From Candidatus Dojkabacteria bacterium (GTDB lineage: Bacteria > Patescibacteria > Dojkabacteria > B142 > JAFGFJ01): a stretch of 64,000 nucleotides of DNA. The translations under genes and the position numbers were made by a program. The stretch is taken from positions 310,001-374,000 of the forward strand of contig JAFGFJ010000006.1 in the NCBI GenBank assembly GCA_016931155.1. Reading direction: 5' to 3'. The notes under the pieces are model-generated. The model was not told the origin of the DNA and ran no database searches. It saw nothing but the letters and a program-made list of their open reading frames with translations. Positions 41,058-50,467 of the stretch are shown here, in pieces; the stretch's first letter is position 1; each line of letters starts with the position of its first letter.

Positions 41058-44036
41058 TTAGAAGGTTTTATGTTCTTTAGCATTGATTAGTCCGCACTTC
41101 TTATATTTTAGACCGCTACCGCAAGGGCAAGGGTCATTTCTTCCGATTTTTAGTTTTGTGGTAGTATCCTGTTGTTTACCTCTCTGTAAATATTTCCCTT
41201 CTTTTTTTTGTTTGATTTTTAAATCATTAGGCTGTTGTTTTGTTTGCATTTCTCTATCTTCTATAAGTATATTCTCTATTTGTGAAATATTTGTGGATAC
41301 GCTCTCCTGTGTTTTCTGTAATATCCTTTTAATCTTCAAAATTATTCTTGCAAAATTGGAGTCAACATTACCAATAAATTGTTCAAATAATAGGAACCCT
41401 TCATTTTTGTATTCGACAAGTGGTTCTCTTTGAGCATATCCTCTAAGACCTATTCCTTGCCTGAGGTCTGTCATGCTATCGAGGTGTTCTGTCCAGCCGT
41501 GATCCATACTTTCAAGATAATAGTTTTTTACAATAAGGGGATAGTCTTTACCATATTCCTCAACTTTAACTCTCAACATTCTTCCAACCAAATCTTTAAG
41601 GTAGCTAGTTATCTCATTTAACTTTTTTCCTTCTATTTCCATTTCCAGGTACTCTCCAGCTTTTGTTGCATCAGTTAATTTCTTCTTTGTTGGAATTTTA
41701 GTGACAAGCTCATCTTCGAATAAGTCCAGGAAATCCGCTATCACTTGTTTTCTGTCCAAATCATCACTTCTTTCAGGGATAAAGTGTTTATTAACAATAA
41801 AGTCGACTTCTTCCTCCAATAACCTTTGTAATCTTTCGGTGAGCTTCATTGTTTTCTCCTTCGTCTTCAGTATTTCTTCTTTCTTGTACAATGCTGCAAG
41901 ATGATCCGTTTCTTCCAAAATCGTTCTTCTCTTTTTGTAATAGATTTCTCTTTGCTTATTTACTACGTCATCATACTGAACAAGCTGCTTTCTTACATCA
42001 AAATTTGTACCCTCCATCCGCTTTTGTGCGTTTTCAATTGCGCCACTTATCATTCCAGATTCAATGGGCATATCTTCAGGAATATTTGTCATTTCCATTA
42101 ATTTTTGTACAATTGGACCGCCCTGTATTCTCATGATTTCATCGTCAAGTGCGACGTAAAACCTGGATACTCCAGGTTCGCCCTGTCGTCCTGATCTTCC
42201 TCTGAGCTGATTGTCGATCCTTCTAGCTTCATGCCTTTCTGATCCAATTATCTGTAGTCCTCCTGTTTTAACGACCTCTTCAAACTCCTTATCTGTAGCA
42301 TTGAATCCACCGAGTTTGATATCCGTTCCCCTACCAGCCATATTTGTTGCAACTGTTACTGCAGATTTCTTTCCTGCATTTGCGACTATGTTTGCTTCTC
42401 TTTCATGGTATTTTGCATTTAGTACTTCGTGATCTACTCCTTTTTTATCAAGGAGCCTTGACAGATATTCCGACTTTTCAATTGAAGTGGTTCCGATAAG
42501 CACTGGTTGTCCGTCCTTGTTTTTTTCCGTTACTTCTTCTGCTATTGCATTGAATTTTGCTTCCTGGTTTTTGTAGACTCTGTCAGGCAGATCTTTTCTT
42601 ATTATCGGCTTGTTTGTAGGTATGGAAAGTGAGTCTAGAGAATATATCTTAAAAAATTCTTCGGCCTCTGTCATGACTGTCCCTGATCCTCCTGATAGCA
42701 CTTTGTATAATCTAAAAAGATTTTGGAATGTAATCGTTGCGAGTGTCTTTGACTCTCTTTTTATCTCCACTCCTTCTTTTGCTTCTATGGCTTGATGAAG
42801 ACCTTCTGAATATCTCCTGCCGGCTAGAACTCTTCCGGTAAATTCGTCAACTATCATGACTTCACCATCTCTAACCAGGTAATGATCATCCAATTTGTAT
42901 AAGGTTTCAGCCTTCAGGGCATTCTCAAGATGGTGTGCCAATCTATAATCTTCCCATATGTTTTTTACTCCAAGCAATTTTTCTGCTTTTTCAATCCCTT
43001 CATCAGTTAAAACAGATGAGTGTGCTTTTTCATCCAAAACATAGTGTCGCTCGGGTTCTAGATTCTTTACAAGTTTTGCAAATTTGATATAAAGTTCGTT
43101 TGATTGTTCAGCTGGGGCAGAAATTATCAGGGGAGTTCGTGCTTCGTCTACAAGAATAGAGTCGGCCTCGTCAACAATGCAAAAGTACAGTTCTCCCTGA
43201 ACAATGTCTTCAGTAGTTCGTACCATATTGTCTCTGAGATAATCAAAGCCAAACTCATTATTTGTTCCATAAATCACATCACACTTATATGCTTCCTGTT
43301 TTGATACCTCAAGGAGATTTAGACCATCTGAGTCTCCAGGGTTCATTACCTTTATTTTTTTTCTTTGCTTATACGCTTCTTCATTTTTGAATTCCTTTAT
43401 CTGCTCATCAGTAATATATTTGTAGGATTTCTCAGGTGTAATTACTCCTACGCTAAATCCCAACTCAGAGAGAATGTGACCTGCGTATTCACCATCTCTT
43501 TTTGCAAGATAATCGTTTACAGTGACAACATGTGATCCTCTTCCGGTAAGACTGTATAAGGCTGCAGGCATCTGAAAAACGAGAGTTTTTCCTTCTCCGG
43601 TTTTCAGCTCTACTAACTTAAAACCTTGTGCAAGAATCGCACTGGCCAGAAGCTGAACATCAAACTGTCTAATAAATTTTTTTCCTTTACGCATTTTTCT
43701 TTTGGACACCTCTCTAATCATTGCGTAAACTTCAGGAAGAAATTCAAGCAATTTATCTTGTATGGCTTTTTCGTATTGAGGCATATCTTTTCCTTTTTCC
43801 GGAGTTTTTATTGACATTTTGTCTTCTGAAGGCACTTTTTCTACTAAAGTGTTCAATTCATTTCTTATTGTATCAAGCCTTTTTTGGAAGGATTTGATGT
43901 CTTTTTTTTCGAAATCTGGTTCAAGAGAATTAATTTTCTCGACAATGGGCCACGCAGCTTTTATCTGCTTTTCATTAGAGTCGAAAAATTTTGAAAAAAT
44001 ATTCAGGAACATTTGTGGAATTAAATCAAACATCAT
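41058..44036 (-). CDS. secA: SecA, motor ATPase of protein translocation
   Basis: Drives preproteins through SecYEG; 992 residues. Walker A TGEGKT at 146-151, Walker B VDEADSILVDEARTPLIIS, and helicase motifs NMAGRGTDIKL and SERHEARRIDNQLRGRSGRQG are intact. The N-terminus is about 40 residues longer than in E. coli, with a charged insert near 65-90. The C-terminal zinc domain is CPCGSGLKYKKCG (the usual final His is Gly). Alternative start one codon later (MFDLIPQ). Stands alone on the minus strand. Confidence 0.97.
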   Translation of the reverse strand: MMFDLIPQMFLNIFSKFFDSNEKQIKAAWPIVEKINSLEPDFEKKDIKSFQKRLDTIRNELNTLVEKVPSEDKMSIKTPEKGKDMPQYEKAIQDKLLEFLPEVYAMIREVSKRKMRKGKKFIRQFDVQLLASAILAQGFKLVELKTGEGKTLVFQMPAALYSLTGRGSHVVTVNDYLAKRDGEYAGHILSELGFSVGVITPEKSYKYITDEQIKEFKNEEAYKQRKKIKVMNPGDSDGLNLLEVSKQEAYKCDVIYGTNNEFGFDYLRDNMVRTTEDIVQGELYFCIVDEADSILVDEARTPLIISAPAEQSNELYIKFAKLVKNLEPERHYVLDEKAHSSVLTDEGIEKAEKLLGVKNIWEDYRLAHHLENALKAETLYKLDDHYLVRDGEVMIVDEFTGRVLAGRRYSEGLHQAIEAKEGVEIKRESKTLATITFQNLFRLYKVLSGGSGTVMTEAEEFFKIYSLDSLSIPTNKPIIRKDLPDRVYKNQEAKFNAIAEEVTEKNKDGQPVLIGTTSIEKSEYLSRLLDKKGVDHEVLNAKYHEREANIVANAGKKSAVTVATNMAGRGTDIKLGGFNATDKEFEEVVKTGGLQIIGSERHEARRIDNQLRGRSGRQGEPGVSRFYVALDDEIMRIQGGPIVQKLMEMTNIPEDMPIESGMISGAIENAQKRMEGTNFDVRKQLVQYDDVVNKQREIYYKKRRTILEETDHLAALYKKEEILKTKEKTMKLTERLQRLLEEEVDFIVNKHFIPERSDDLDRKQVIADFLDLFEDELVTKIPTKKKLTDATKAGEYLEMEIEGKKLNEITSYLKDLVGRMLRVKVEEYGKDYPLIVKNYYLESMDHGWTEHLDSMTDLRQGIGLRGYAQREPLVEYKNEGFLLFEQFIGNVDSNFARIILKIKRILQKTQESVSTNISQIENILIEDREMQTKQQPNDLKIKQKKEGKYLQRGKQQDTTTKLKIGRNDPCPCGSGLKYKKCGLINAKEHKTF

Positions 44037-44169
44037 GATAGCACAAAAAGCAAATTCCGCGGGAAATTTATTTAAGTTAATAGCAGTATAAATCTTGTTA
44101 ATTTAAGATCAGTTTTGGATTTTCTACAAATTTAAGGATTGTCATGAAAAAGTGGAGAGGTGACTCTGT

Positions 44170-44928
44170 CTAGAGTTCCAAAGCAATTACCACAATTCTG
44201 TTGTCACTTCCCCCGGGTACTCCTGATTGAAGTGAACAGGATATTATCTTGATAAAGTTTCGTTTTGATGTTTCGTAAATATTTACGTCGTTCGGATTTT
44301 TTATTGTGACACTCCGAACTGAGTATCTTATTGGCTTTCCTGATGGATCATTTACCTGAATTAGATCACCCTTTTCTAGAAGATTTATATTCCAGCAACT
44401 TCTTGGGTCATCTTGTTGAAAGTATCTTCTGTGGCATAGTACTATTGTTTCACCGTTTCCAGGAGTACTGGAAGATGGATACATCCAAAATCCTTGATCC
44501 ATTAGAGAATCACCATCGCTTCCCCCGAACACATTTGCTCTCACATTTATTTTTGGAATGATTAACTCTCCAATTACTCCTGTTGTAACTTTGGTATCGA
44601 ATGCAAACTTTTGTTGCTCAGGCGAGAGAATATCATCTCTTGTATATATTTTCTCTTTATTCAATTGACTGTCTTGAGCAGTGGAAGTATCTTCTGTACT
44701 GCTTTTTTGTTTCTCTTCTTCCACCTTCTTAACCTCTGACATTGAAGGAACTAAAAAATTATATCCGTACTTCTGCCTACCATTTTCTCCTTTTAAAAAT
44801 ACTGAAATAAGGCTTATATGTGTTGTTCTTGCCTTTGTGTATAGAAAAAGTCCGCTAACAATAAGAAAGCTTAGTATAAACAAAATAAAAATCACCTTTG
44901 TTGTTGAATCTTTTTCCTCGTTTTCCAT
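44170..44928 (-). CDS. Sortase family transpeptidase
   Basis: Membrane-anchored cysteine transpeptidase of 252 residues, which would cleave a sorting signal and attach proteins to the wall. One anchor near 10-30, a Ser/Thr/Glu-rich linker, then the sortase barrel from about 110 (GELIIPKINVRANVFGG). The catalytic His is in IVLCHRRYF and the Cys in IISCSLQSG, with the Arg in DNRIVV. The usual TLxTC reads IISCS. No LPxTG-like sorting signal is visible in the window's proteins. Divergent from the DUF11 gene. Confidence 0.87.
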   Translation of the reverse strand: MENEEKDSTTKVIFILFILSFLIVSGLFLYTKARTTHISLISVFLKGENGRQKYGYNFLVPSMSEVKKVEEEKQKSSTEDTSTAQDSQLNKEKIYTRDDILSPEQQKFAFDTKVTTGVIGELIIPKINVRANVFGGSDGDSLMDQGFWMYPSSSTPGNGETIVLCHRRYFQQDDPRSCWNINLLEKGDLIQVNDPSGKPIRYSVRSVTIKNPNDVNIYETSKRNFIKIISCSLQSGVPGGSDNRIVVIALEL

Positions 44929-44972
44929 TCCGAATTATATCACAGGAAACTATTGTAGTTATATATTTAATA

Positions 44973-45002
44973 TTGTTCAAAACGCTAATACGATGATATA
45001 AT
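44973..45002 (+). promoter_or_regulatory. Promoter of the DUF11 surface protein
   Basis: TTGTTC (44973-44978), 18-base spacer, extended -10 TGATATAAT (TATAAT at 44997-45002). Since the -10 overlaps the ATG at 45001, that ATG cannot be the translation start. The next ATG, at 45025, follows the predicted start site (about 45009) by 16 bases. Confidence 0.65.
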
Positions 45003-45024
45003 GCATTATTCCAATATAAAAACA

Positions 45025-45987
45025 ATGAGGAAGGAATTTGATGAGAAAAAAGTGAGGCTGGCTCTGATGGTTTGGGGATTTATGGTTATCCTTATTGGGC
45101 TTATTATTGGAATTGTGACGGTTGGACCACAGCTTACTCCGCTTGAGGCACAAGGACAGATTTGCACGACTGGTGCAGATTGTCCTCCTTGTGAATATCC
45201 ACAGGTAGCTTTCTGCGACCATAGCGGATCTTCCAATCCTTGTCGTTCAGGAGAGGGTATATGTACATGTAGAGGCGTACCTCAAAGTGACCCAACTTGT
45301 GGAGGTGCTGTTTGTATCTCAATTTCTCCGAGTGAGGCATGTGATCCTGGTGGGTGTCCTTCGGGTTACACTGACTGCGGGATAAGTGGTCACAGAACTG
45401 ATAATTCTTCAGAATGTCAAGCTTTTGGCAGTTGTACTACTAGATGTGCTTCGTGTAATAACCCAACTACATTTGTTAGATATTGCAGACCGGAAGTTTC
45501 ACCTGTTGAACCATCACCGTCACCGTCACCGTCACCATCACCGTCGCCCTCCTACCCAGACTATGAAATAGTAAAGGATGTTATTGACTCAGATAGTTTT
45601 TACGAAATAGGGGAGACTGTGAACTTTAGTGTTACAATCAGAAATACAGGGGATGTAACATTTGAAAAGGTAAAATTTAGGGATGTGTACAATCCTGCAC
45701 GATTGGATTATCTATCTAGTCGTGGTAATAAAAATGGTGGCACAGACGTAGAGTTAAATTTCAATATTATTGAAAGTACTGGAATTATAACTCATTCAAA
45801 CCTTGCGGTAGAGTTGGGAAATTTGAATCCTGGGGATTACTATCGAATATTTTTTAGCTTTAGAGCTTTGGTAAGTGTTCCGAGAACATGCAACGAAGCC
45901 TTTGTTAATCCTGATGATTTGGGTGAGAAAAGGGACGATGCTTGTGTCTCGATTAATACTGTGTTTATTCCCGTACCTGATTTATAA
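45025..45987 (+). CDS. Cysteine-rich DUF11-domain surface protein
   Basis: Secreted or membrane-anchored protein of 320 residues. A signal anchor (VRLALMVWGFMVILIGLIIG) is followed by about 120 residues with some 20 cysteines, probably disulphide-linked. Next comes a stretch of seven Pro-Ser dipeptides, then a DUF11-type beta domain (YEIVKDVIDSDSFYEIGETVNF). DUF11 domains occur in large cell-surface proteins. I set the start at 45025 because of the promoter position. Divergent partner of the sortase, yet its own C-terminus shows no sorting signal. Confidence 0.75.
   Translation: MRKEFDEKKVRLALMVWGFMVILIGLIIGIVTVGPQLTPLEAQGQICTTGADCPPCEYPQVAFCDHSGSSNPCRSGEGICTCRGVPQSDPTCGGAVCISISPSEACDPGGCPSGYTDCGISGHRTDNSSECQAFGSCTTRCASCNNPTTFVRYCRPEVSPVEPSPSPSPSPSPSPSYPDYEIVKDVIDSDSFYEIGETVNFSVTIRNTGDVTFEKVKFRDVYNPARLDYLSSRGNKNGGTDVELNFNIIESTGIITHSNLAVELGNLNPGDYYRIFFSFRALVSVPRTCNEAFVNPDDLGEKRDDACVSINTVFIPVPDL
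45511..45552 (+). repeat. Hexamer repeat coding (Pro-Ser)7
   Basis: About seven copies of a TCACCG-type hexamer, nearly perfect for five units, encode alternating Pro and Ser. Such short tandem DNA repeats can gain or lose units by slippage; each unit keeps the frame and only changes linker length. Confidence 0.8.
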
Positions 45988-45991
45988 TGTT

Positions 45992-46573
45992 CTAGCTCAA
46001 TTCAAATCTGGAGATCTCTTTGTATACAGGACCTTGATTTGTTAGTGTGCTTTGAAGAATTGATATTGAATTTGCTGTAAAGGAAGTCTTTTTCTTTTCT
46101 ACTCCTTCTAATATGCAGTGAATCTTCTTTTTGAAGTTTCTATTCACAGTTGGTTTTGCTCTTGCTATTGTCATATGATTAATTAAGGTTGCCCTATCTT
46201 TTTTTCTCCCGGTATCTTCAAGTTTCAGCTCTTTAATAAATGAATGAACGGTATGGACGAGCAGATCAAGCTCTTTGTTTTTATTGACCAAACAGGAGAG
46301 CACAGTTGGTCTGGTTTCTCCTTTGAAGCCAAAATAAATTTTATTGAACTCTATACTTGCTTTCTTTAGTTTCCTCTTATATAGATTAAAGTACTCGATT
46401 ATTCTATCAAGACTTTCTTTGGAAACATTATTCCCAAGAAACTTTATTGTTATATGAAGATGCTCCGGTTTTACAAATGTCAAATTTCTCTTTTCTTTAT
46501 AAAAGAGTCTGGTAATGTCTCTAATTTTTTCTTTGATTTCCTGTGGCGGAAGAATTGTGATAAATAATCTCAT
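45992..46573 (-). CDS. thpR: RNA 2',3'-cyclic phosphodiesterase / 2'-5' RNA ligase (ThpR)
   Basis: 2H-phosphoesterase of 193 residues. Both HxT motifs are present: HLHITIKFLG and NHMTIARAK, the two halves of the active site. It opens with MRLFITILPP, as the family does. The family opens 2',3'-cyclic phosphates in RNA and can join tRNA halves in vitro; its role in the cell is unclear. Last gene of a three-gene minus-strand unit with the membrane protein and the CAP protein; convergent with the DUF11 gene. Confidence 0.92.
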   Translation of the reverse strand: MRLFITILPPQEIKEKIRDITRLFYKEKRNLTFVKPEHLHITIKFLGNNVSKESLDRIIEYFNLYKRKLKKASIEFNKIYFGFKGETRPTVLSCLVNKNKELDLLVHTVHSFIKELKLEDTGRKKDRATLINHMTIARAKPTVNRNFKKKIHCILEGVEKKKTSFTANSISILQSTLTNQGPVYKEISRFELS

Positions 46574-46577
46574 ATTT

Positions 46578-47402
46578 CTAACTTGATAGTCCTTGCAGGA
46601 TAACTAGACTTAATAGCAATACAACGAGATATTCCAGTAACACCTCTTTTTTCAAAGAACCTTCGAGTTTGTGATGAAGAATTGCACTCGTAATATAGAA
46701 AACCAGTAGGGTGTATGAGGAAGTCGCAAGAATCGAAAAGTTCGTATACGAGCTTAACGCAACTACTGTTTCAATAATTACTAAAGTGGTAATTAGATTG
46801 AAAATAATAGTTAAATAATTGAACTGATTTCTTCTTATCGTGACAATAGTATTGATCATGAATGCTGTCATTCCAATAAGAACGTAAGAAAGAAAAGGAT
46901 CAAAACCAAAGTAATTTATAGTTTCAAGAATTGTGTTTGTAAGCTGGAAAAAAGTGATAAATTTGATAATGTCATATATGTAATGAGTTCTTTCTTCCAA
47001 TTTGAATTTGTCTTCATAATATGCCCTGATATTAATGAACATTAATGTAAATATGAAAAAGCAAATAAAGAAGAAGAAATACTTGGGAAGTGTCAGGTGG
47101 TAGTAATATATTATTCCCAAGCAAGACATATATAGAGCAGTAGGCAGTAATAAGTGATGTGTAAATTGACTGAATTTAGAATAGGTATCAACCTGTGGTA
47201 TTTCCATTTGAGCCAGGATTTTTTTTGAGTATATTTGGCTTGTCAGTACCTCGAAAACAAATACCAGATAAAGGATTATGCTTGCGATGAAGAATAATTT
47301 TTGTTCCAGATTTATCATGAGCTCAACAAGAAATATGAGACCGATTGAGATGAAAAAACCGTAAAAGATTCCTCTTCTATTGTTTATTAAAAAGTTCTTC
47401 AT
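46578..47402 (-). CDS. Hypothetical polytopic membrane protein
   Basis: 274 residues with about eight hydrophobic segments separated by short polar loops. No family recognised; there are no conserved acidic pairs or cofactor motifs to point to a transporter or enzyme class. It overlaps the CAP-domain gene by 4 bases and ends 4 bases before thpR, so it belongs to that transcript. Confidence 0.72.
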   Translation of the reverse strand: MKNFLINNRRGIFYGFFISIGLIFLVELMINLEQKLFFIASIILYLVFVFEVLTSQIYSKKILAQMEIPQVDTYSKFSQFTHHLLLPTALYMSCLGIIYYYHLTLPKYFFFFICFFIFTLMFINIRAYYEDKFKLEERTHYIYDIIKFITFFQLTNTILETINYFGFDPFLSYVLIGMTAFMINTIVTIRRNQFNYLTIIFNLITTLVIIETVVALSSYTNFSILATSSYTLLVFYITSAILHHKLEGSLKKEVLLEYLVVLLLSLVILQGLSS

Positions 47403-48847
47403 TTTGTTAACCCTTCAATTATCGTCCCACCTGCTCCTCCAATAAGTACCATCAAAAGCAGAACAATGAAATTTGAAATATGCAAATGATGCTTCCCTCT
47501 TTCTTTATAGCCCAGGGGAAGATTTGTCCTGGCAAGGAGTAGGGCATCAAAAACAAAGAGTGAGACTATAATGAGAAGTGCAGTAATACTTACAACATTT
47601 TTTACGCTTGGAAACTCTCGAGCAATAATACTTATCAGTTTATTTGTTGCGATTTCTTTTGAGGAAAGAGTTTCCATTGTACTCAATACATTTCCTGTTT
47701 CAATGGTTGAAGATGTGATGTTTCCAGCTTTGTCAATCGCAGTAATTGCTAGCGTGTTAGAAGATTCAGTAATGGGTCTTGCTATGTCTACTTCCCAGTA
47801 ATCAGAATAAGGTATGCGAACAAAATTTTTCTCTTCTTCGTTACTGTATAGATATACTTTTTCGGTGTCATCGGAAATAAGTATTCTGAGACGATAATTA
47901 TCAATATTTTCTGTTGACAATATTTCTAACAAATCTGTGTTTATTACTGGTGCTTGAGTGTCTACAACTACGCTAACTATACTTGATTTTTCGCTGGAAA
48001 CCCCATGCTCGTCTATGGAATATGAAGATATCAAATGATTCCCCTGTTCAAAAGGTTTGTCTGATGGTGGCTTGTATATAAAGATACCCCCTTGTGCATC
48101 AATATCAGCAATGTTTTTTTCATTGTCAATTATTTTTACTTTTGTTTCCTTTTTTGCTCGACCTCTTATCGTGAAAAATTGATCGTTTGTCCAGGTACCA
48201 TTCTCAGGCTCTTCAATTAAGGGGGTATTTTGAATGTCATTTGTTGGAAGTGCTTCTTTCACCTGATGTTTTGAATCACTTGTTATTGGAAGCGCATTAT
48301 AGGAGTTAACTTGAGAGCCGAAATGAACGACAACTACTACATTATTGGGGTTTCCCTGGAAGTTACCCTGAACAATGGAAATACCTATCTCTCTGAACTC
48401 TGGTTTCAGCATATTATCTCTATGACTGGGACTATTCATCCATGCCTGTACTACAGCTTCGTTATCATTAAAACCTTCTGCAAGGTTCTCTCCTGCATAA
48501 ATATATTCATAATTCTGATCCTTGAAAAAATCCCAAGGCGATTTCTTATCGGGACAATAGTGAGACCAGCAGTCAGAAGCAAGCATTGCTTTAGCTTTTT
48601 CTGACGCAGAATTAGTCAGTTTGCTGCTAACTACTAATTTCGAAAGTCCTCTGCTGGTTCTTTCTTTATTATGAAGGCTGACAAGTATGGAAGTATCGAT
48701 CGCTGCGTAAGCTTTAGATATCGGTAAGCTTCCCACAGTAATATTAAAAATGAAGAGGATTAGAGTAAAAATGGCTAGACTTCCTTTTCTCAGAAGAAGT
48801 GGATAGTAATTATTTGTTTTAGTAGGAATGAATAAGTTTTTGATCAC
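47399..48847 (-). CDS. CAP/SCP-domain secreted protein
   Basis: 482 residues. A signal segment (about 24-50), then a CAP domain of the SCP/PR-1 family from about 52 to 180: LVSLHNKERTSRGLSKL, SHYCPDK, AGENLAEGF, and WMNSPSHRDNML with the conserved His residues. An Ig-like beta region (about 205-380) follows, and one or two membrane segments at the end (FPSVKNVVSITALLIIVSLF and FIVLLLMVLIGGAGG). It may bind or process envelope components. The start is GTG at 48847, directly behind a TATAAC box, and is therefore uncertain. Confidence 0.82.
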   Translation of the reverse strand: MIKNLFIPTKTNNYYPLLLRKGSLAIFTLILFIFNITVGSLPISKAYAAIDTSILVSLHNKERTSRGLSKLVVSSKLTNSASEKAKAMLASDCWSHYCPDKKSPWDFFKDQNYEYIYAGENLAEGFNDNEAVVQAWMNSPSHRDNMLKPEFREIGISIVQGNFQGNPNNVVVVVHFGSQVNSYNALPITSDSKHQVKEALPTNDIQNTPLIEEPENGTWTNDQFFTIRGRAKKETKVKIIDNEKNIADIDAQGGIFIYKPPSDKPFEQGNHLISSYSIDEHGVSSEKSSIVSVVVDTQAPVINTDLLEILSTENIDNYRLRILISDDTEKVYLYSNEEEKNFVRIPYSDYWEVDIARPITESSNTLAITAIDKAGNITSSTIETGNVLSTMETLSSKEIATNKLISIIAREFPSVKNVVSITALLIIVSLFVFDALLLARTNLPLGYKERGKHHLHISNFIVLLLMVLIGGAGGTIIEGLTK

Positions 48848-48913
48848 GTTATACTGAAAAAGTTGCTACAATATAGTATAAGTGTTCAGATATAATCTCA
48901 AGTTTCGTAATAT

Positions 48914-50467
48914 ATGATTGTTAGAACAAGATTTGCTCCAAGTCCGACAGGATACGCTCATTTGGGCTTTGTGAGTAGAGTCCTTATTAATTATGCAATG
49001 GCCAGAAAACATGGCGGGAAGTTTGTATGGAGAAATGAGGACACTGATAGAGAAAGGTTTGTTGAAGGATCTCTAGAGTTTAATATGAGATGGATGAGGG
49101 AGTTTGGACTTGATTGGGATGAGGGACCGGATATAGGTGGATCTTATGCGCCTTACAACCAAAGTGAAAGATTAGATATCTATAAGAATGCGGCGGAAAA
49201 ACTTATTGAGAAAGGTTACGCTTACAGATGTTTTTGTTCAAAAGAAAGACTTTCAGAAATGAGAGAAGAACAGGAAAAAAAGAAGGAGAGAAAACACTAC
49301 GATGGCCTTTGCAGAAATATATCTGCCAGTGAGATAGAAAGTAATTTAAAAAAGAGTATTGCATACACGGTAAGGGTAAAAATGCCAAGAGATAGAAAAA
49401 TAGAATTTGACGATATCATTACACGCACTCATATTACTTGGAATTCAAATGAAGTTGATGATTATATTCTTTTAAAATCTGATGGTTATCCAACTTATCA
49501 CCTTGCTGCAGTTGTTGATGATGCTGCAATGGAAATTTCACACGTTTTTAGAGGTTCAGAGTGGATTGCTACAACTCCAGTGCATCAAATAATTTATGAA
49601 GGTCTTGGTATTACAGAAAAGGAGAGGCCGGGTATTGGTCATTTTACTGTTATTTTGGATCCTTCAACTCCTGGGAAAAAGTTTAGCAAGAGGAGTAGCT
49701 CTTTTAAGGCAAATGGACTTGTGATACAAGGTTATTTAAAACCTGCAATACTTAATTATCTAATGCTTCTTGGATGGGCACCAAAAGATGACAGAGAGCT
49801 TTTTACACTAAAGGAGTTTGTGGAAGCATTTGATCTTTCAGGGATGCAGAAAGCAAATCCAACCTGGGATCAAAATAAAATGGATTGGTTCAATGGTATT
49901 TATATTCGTGCACTTTCCCCAGATAATTTGATAAAGGAATTCACAAACTGGATTACTAATTACCTTTTTAAGGAGCCGGCTGAGGATGTTAAAGAGAATC
50001 TTACCAGTGCTGATCTTGACGTGAAGAGAGTTAATGAATTGTTAGATCTTGCAAGAGTAATTAAAGACTCAGACAGAGATGCTTTAAAATGCCAGCTTTT
50101 ACTTACTCAGGAAAGATCTATAAATTTCTGGCATACACTAAGTCAAATAGAATTTTTCTATAGAAGACCTGAAAAAATCGATTGGCAAATTAAGCAGTTA
50201 AATAAAATAAAGGAAAACTTGGAGGAGATCAAATTAGATCTAATTAGTATGTATAGTTCTATGGATGATAATTCTTCAAAGTGGATGCACGCAAAATGGG
50301 AGAAAGATATCCGTAGACTAGGGGATAAGTATAGGAAAAAACATGGTGATATTTTTATGCTGCTTAGAGTGTCTATTACAGGTGGACCATTTTCTCCTCC
50401 GCTTTTTGAATCTTCGCAGATACTGGGAAAAGAAGAGTGTCTAATAAGACTTAAAAATAATAAATGA
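48914..50467 (+). CDS. gltX: Glutamyl-tRNA synthetase
   Basis: Class I synthetase charging tRNA-Glu (possibly also tRNA-Gln, if the amidotransferase route is used); 517 residues. The HIGH-type motif is HLGF within RFAPSPTGYAHLGF, where most enzymes have HIGG or HLGG. The KMSKS-type motif is KKFSKRS. The anticodon-binding domain is present. A perfect TATAAT lies at 48891-48896, giving a leader of about 10 bases. The stop overlaps the next gene's start by 4 bases. Confidence 0.94.
   Translation: MIVRTRFAPSPTGYAHLGFVSRVLINYAMARKHGGKFVWRNEDTDRERFVEGSLEFNMRWMREFGLDWDEGPDIGGSYAPYNQSERLDIYKNAAEKLIEKGYAYRCFCSKERLSEMREEQEKKKERKHYDGLCRNISASEIESNLKKSIAYTVRVKMPRDRKIEFDDIITRTHITWNSNEVDDYILLKSDGYPTYHLAAVVDDAAMEISHVFRGSEWIATTPVHQIIYEGLGITEKERPGIGHFTVILDPSTPGKKFSKRSSSFKANGLVIQGYLKPAILNYLMLLGWAPKDDRELFTLKEFVEAFDLSGMQKANPTWDQNKMDWFNGIYIRALSPDNLIKEFTNWITNYLFKEPAEDVKENLTSADLDVKRVNELLDLARVIKDSDRDALKCQLLLTQERSINFWHTLSQIEFFYRRPEKIDWQIKQLNKIKENLEEIKLDLISMYSSMDDNSSKWMHAKWEKDIRRLGDKYRKKHGDIFMLLRVSITGGPFSPPLFESSQILGKEECLIRLKNNK

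Noticed and set aside
45001..45024. ATG at 45001 as start of the DUF11 protein
   Set aside because: It overlaps the -10 TATAAT; the transcript begins after it.
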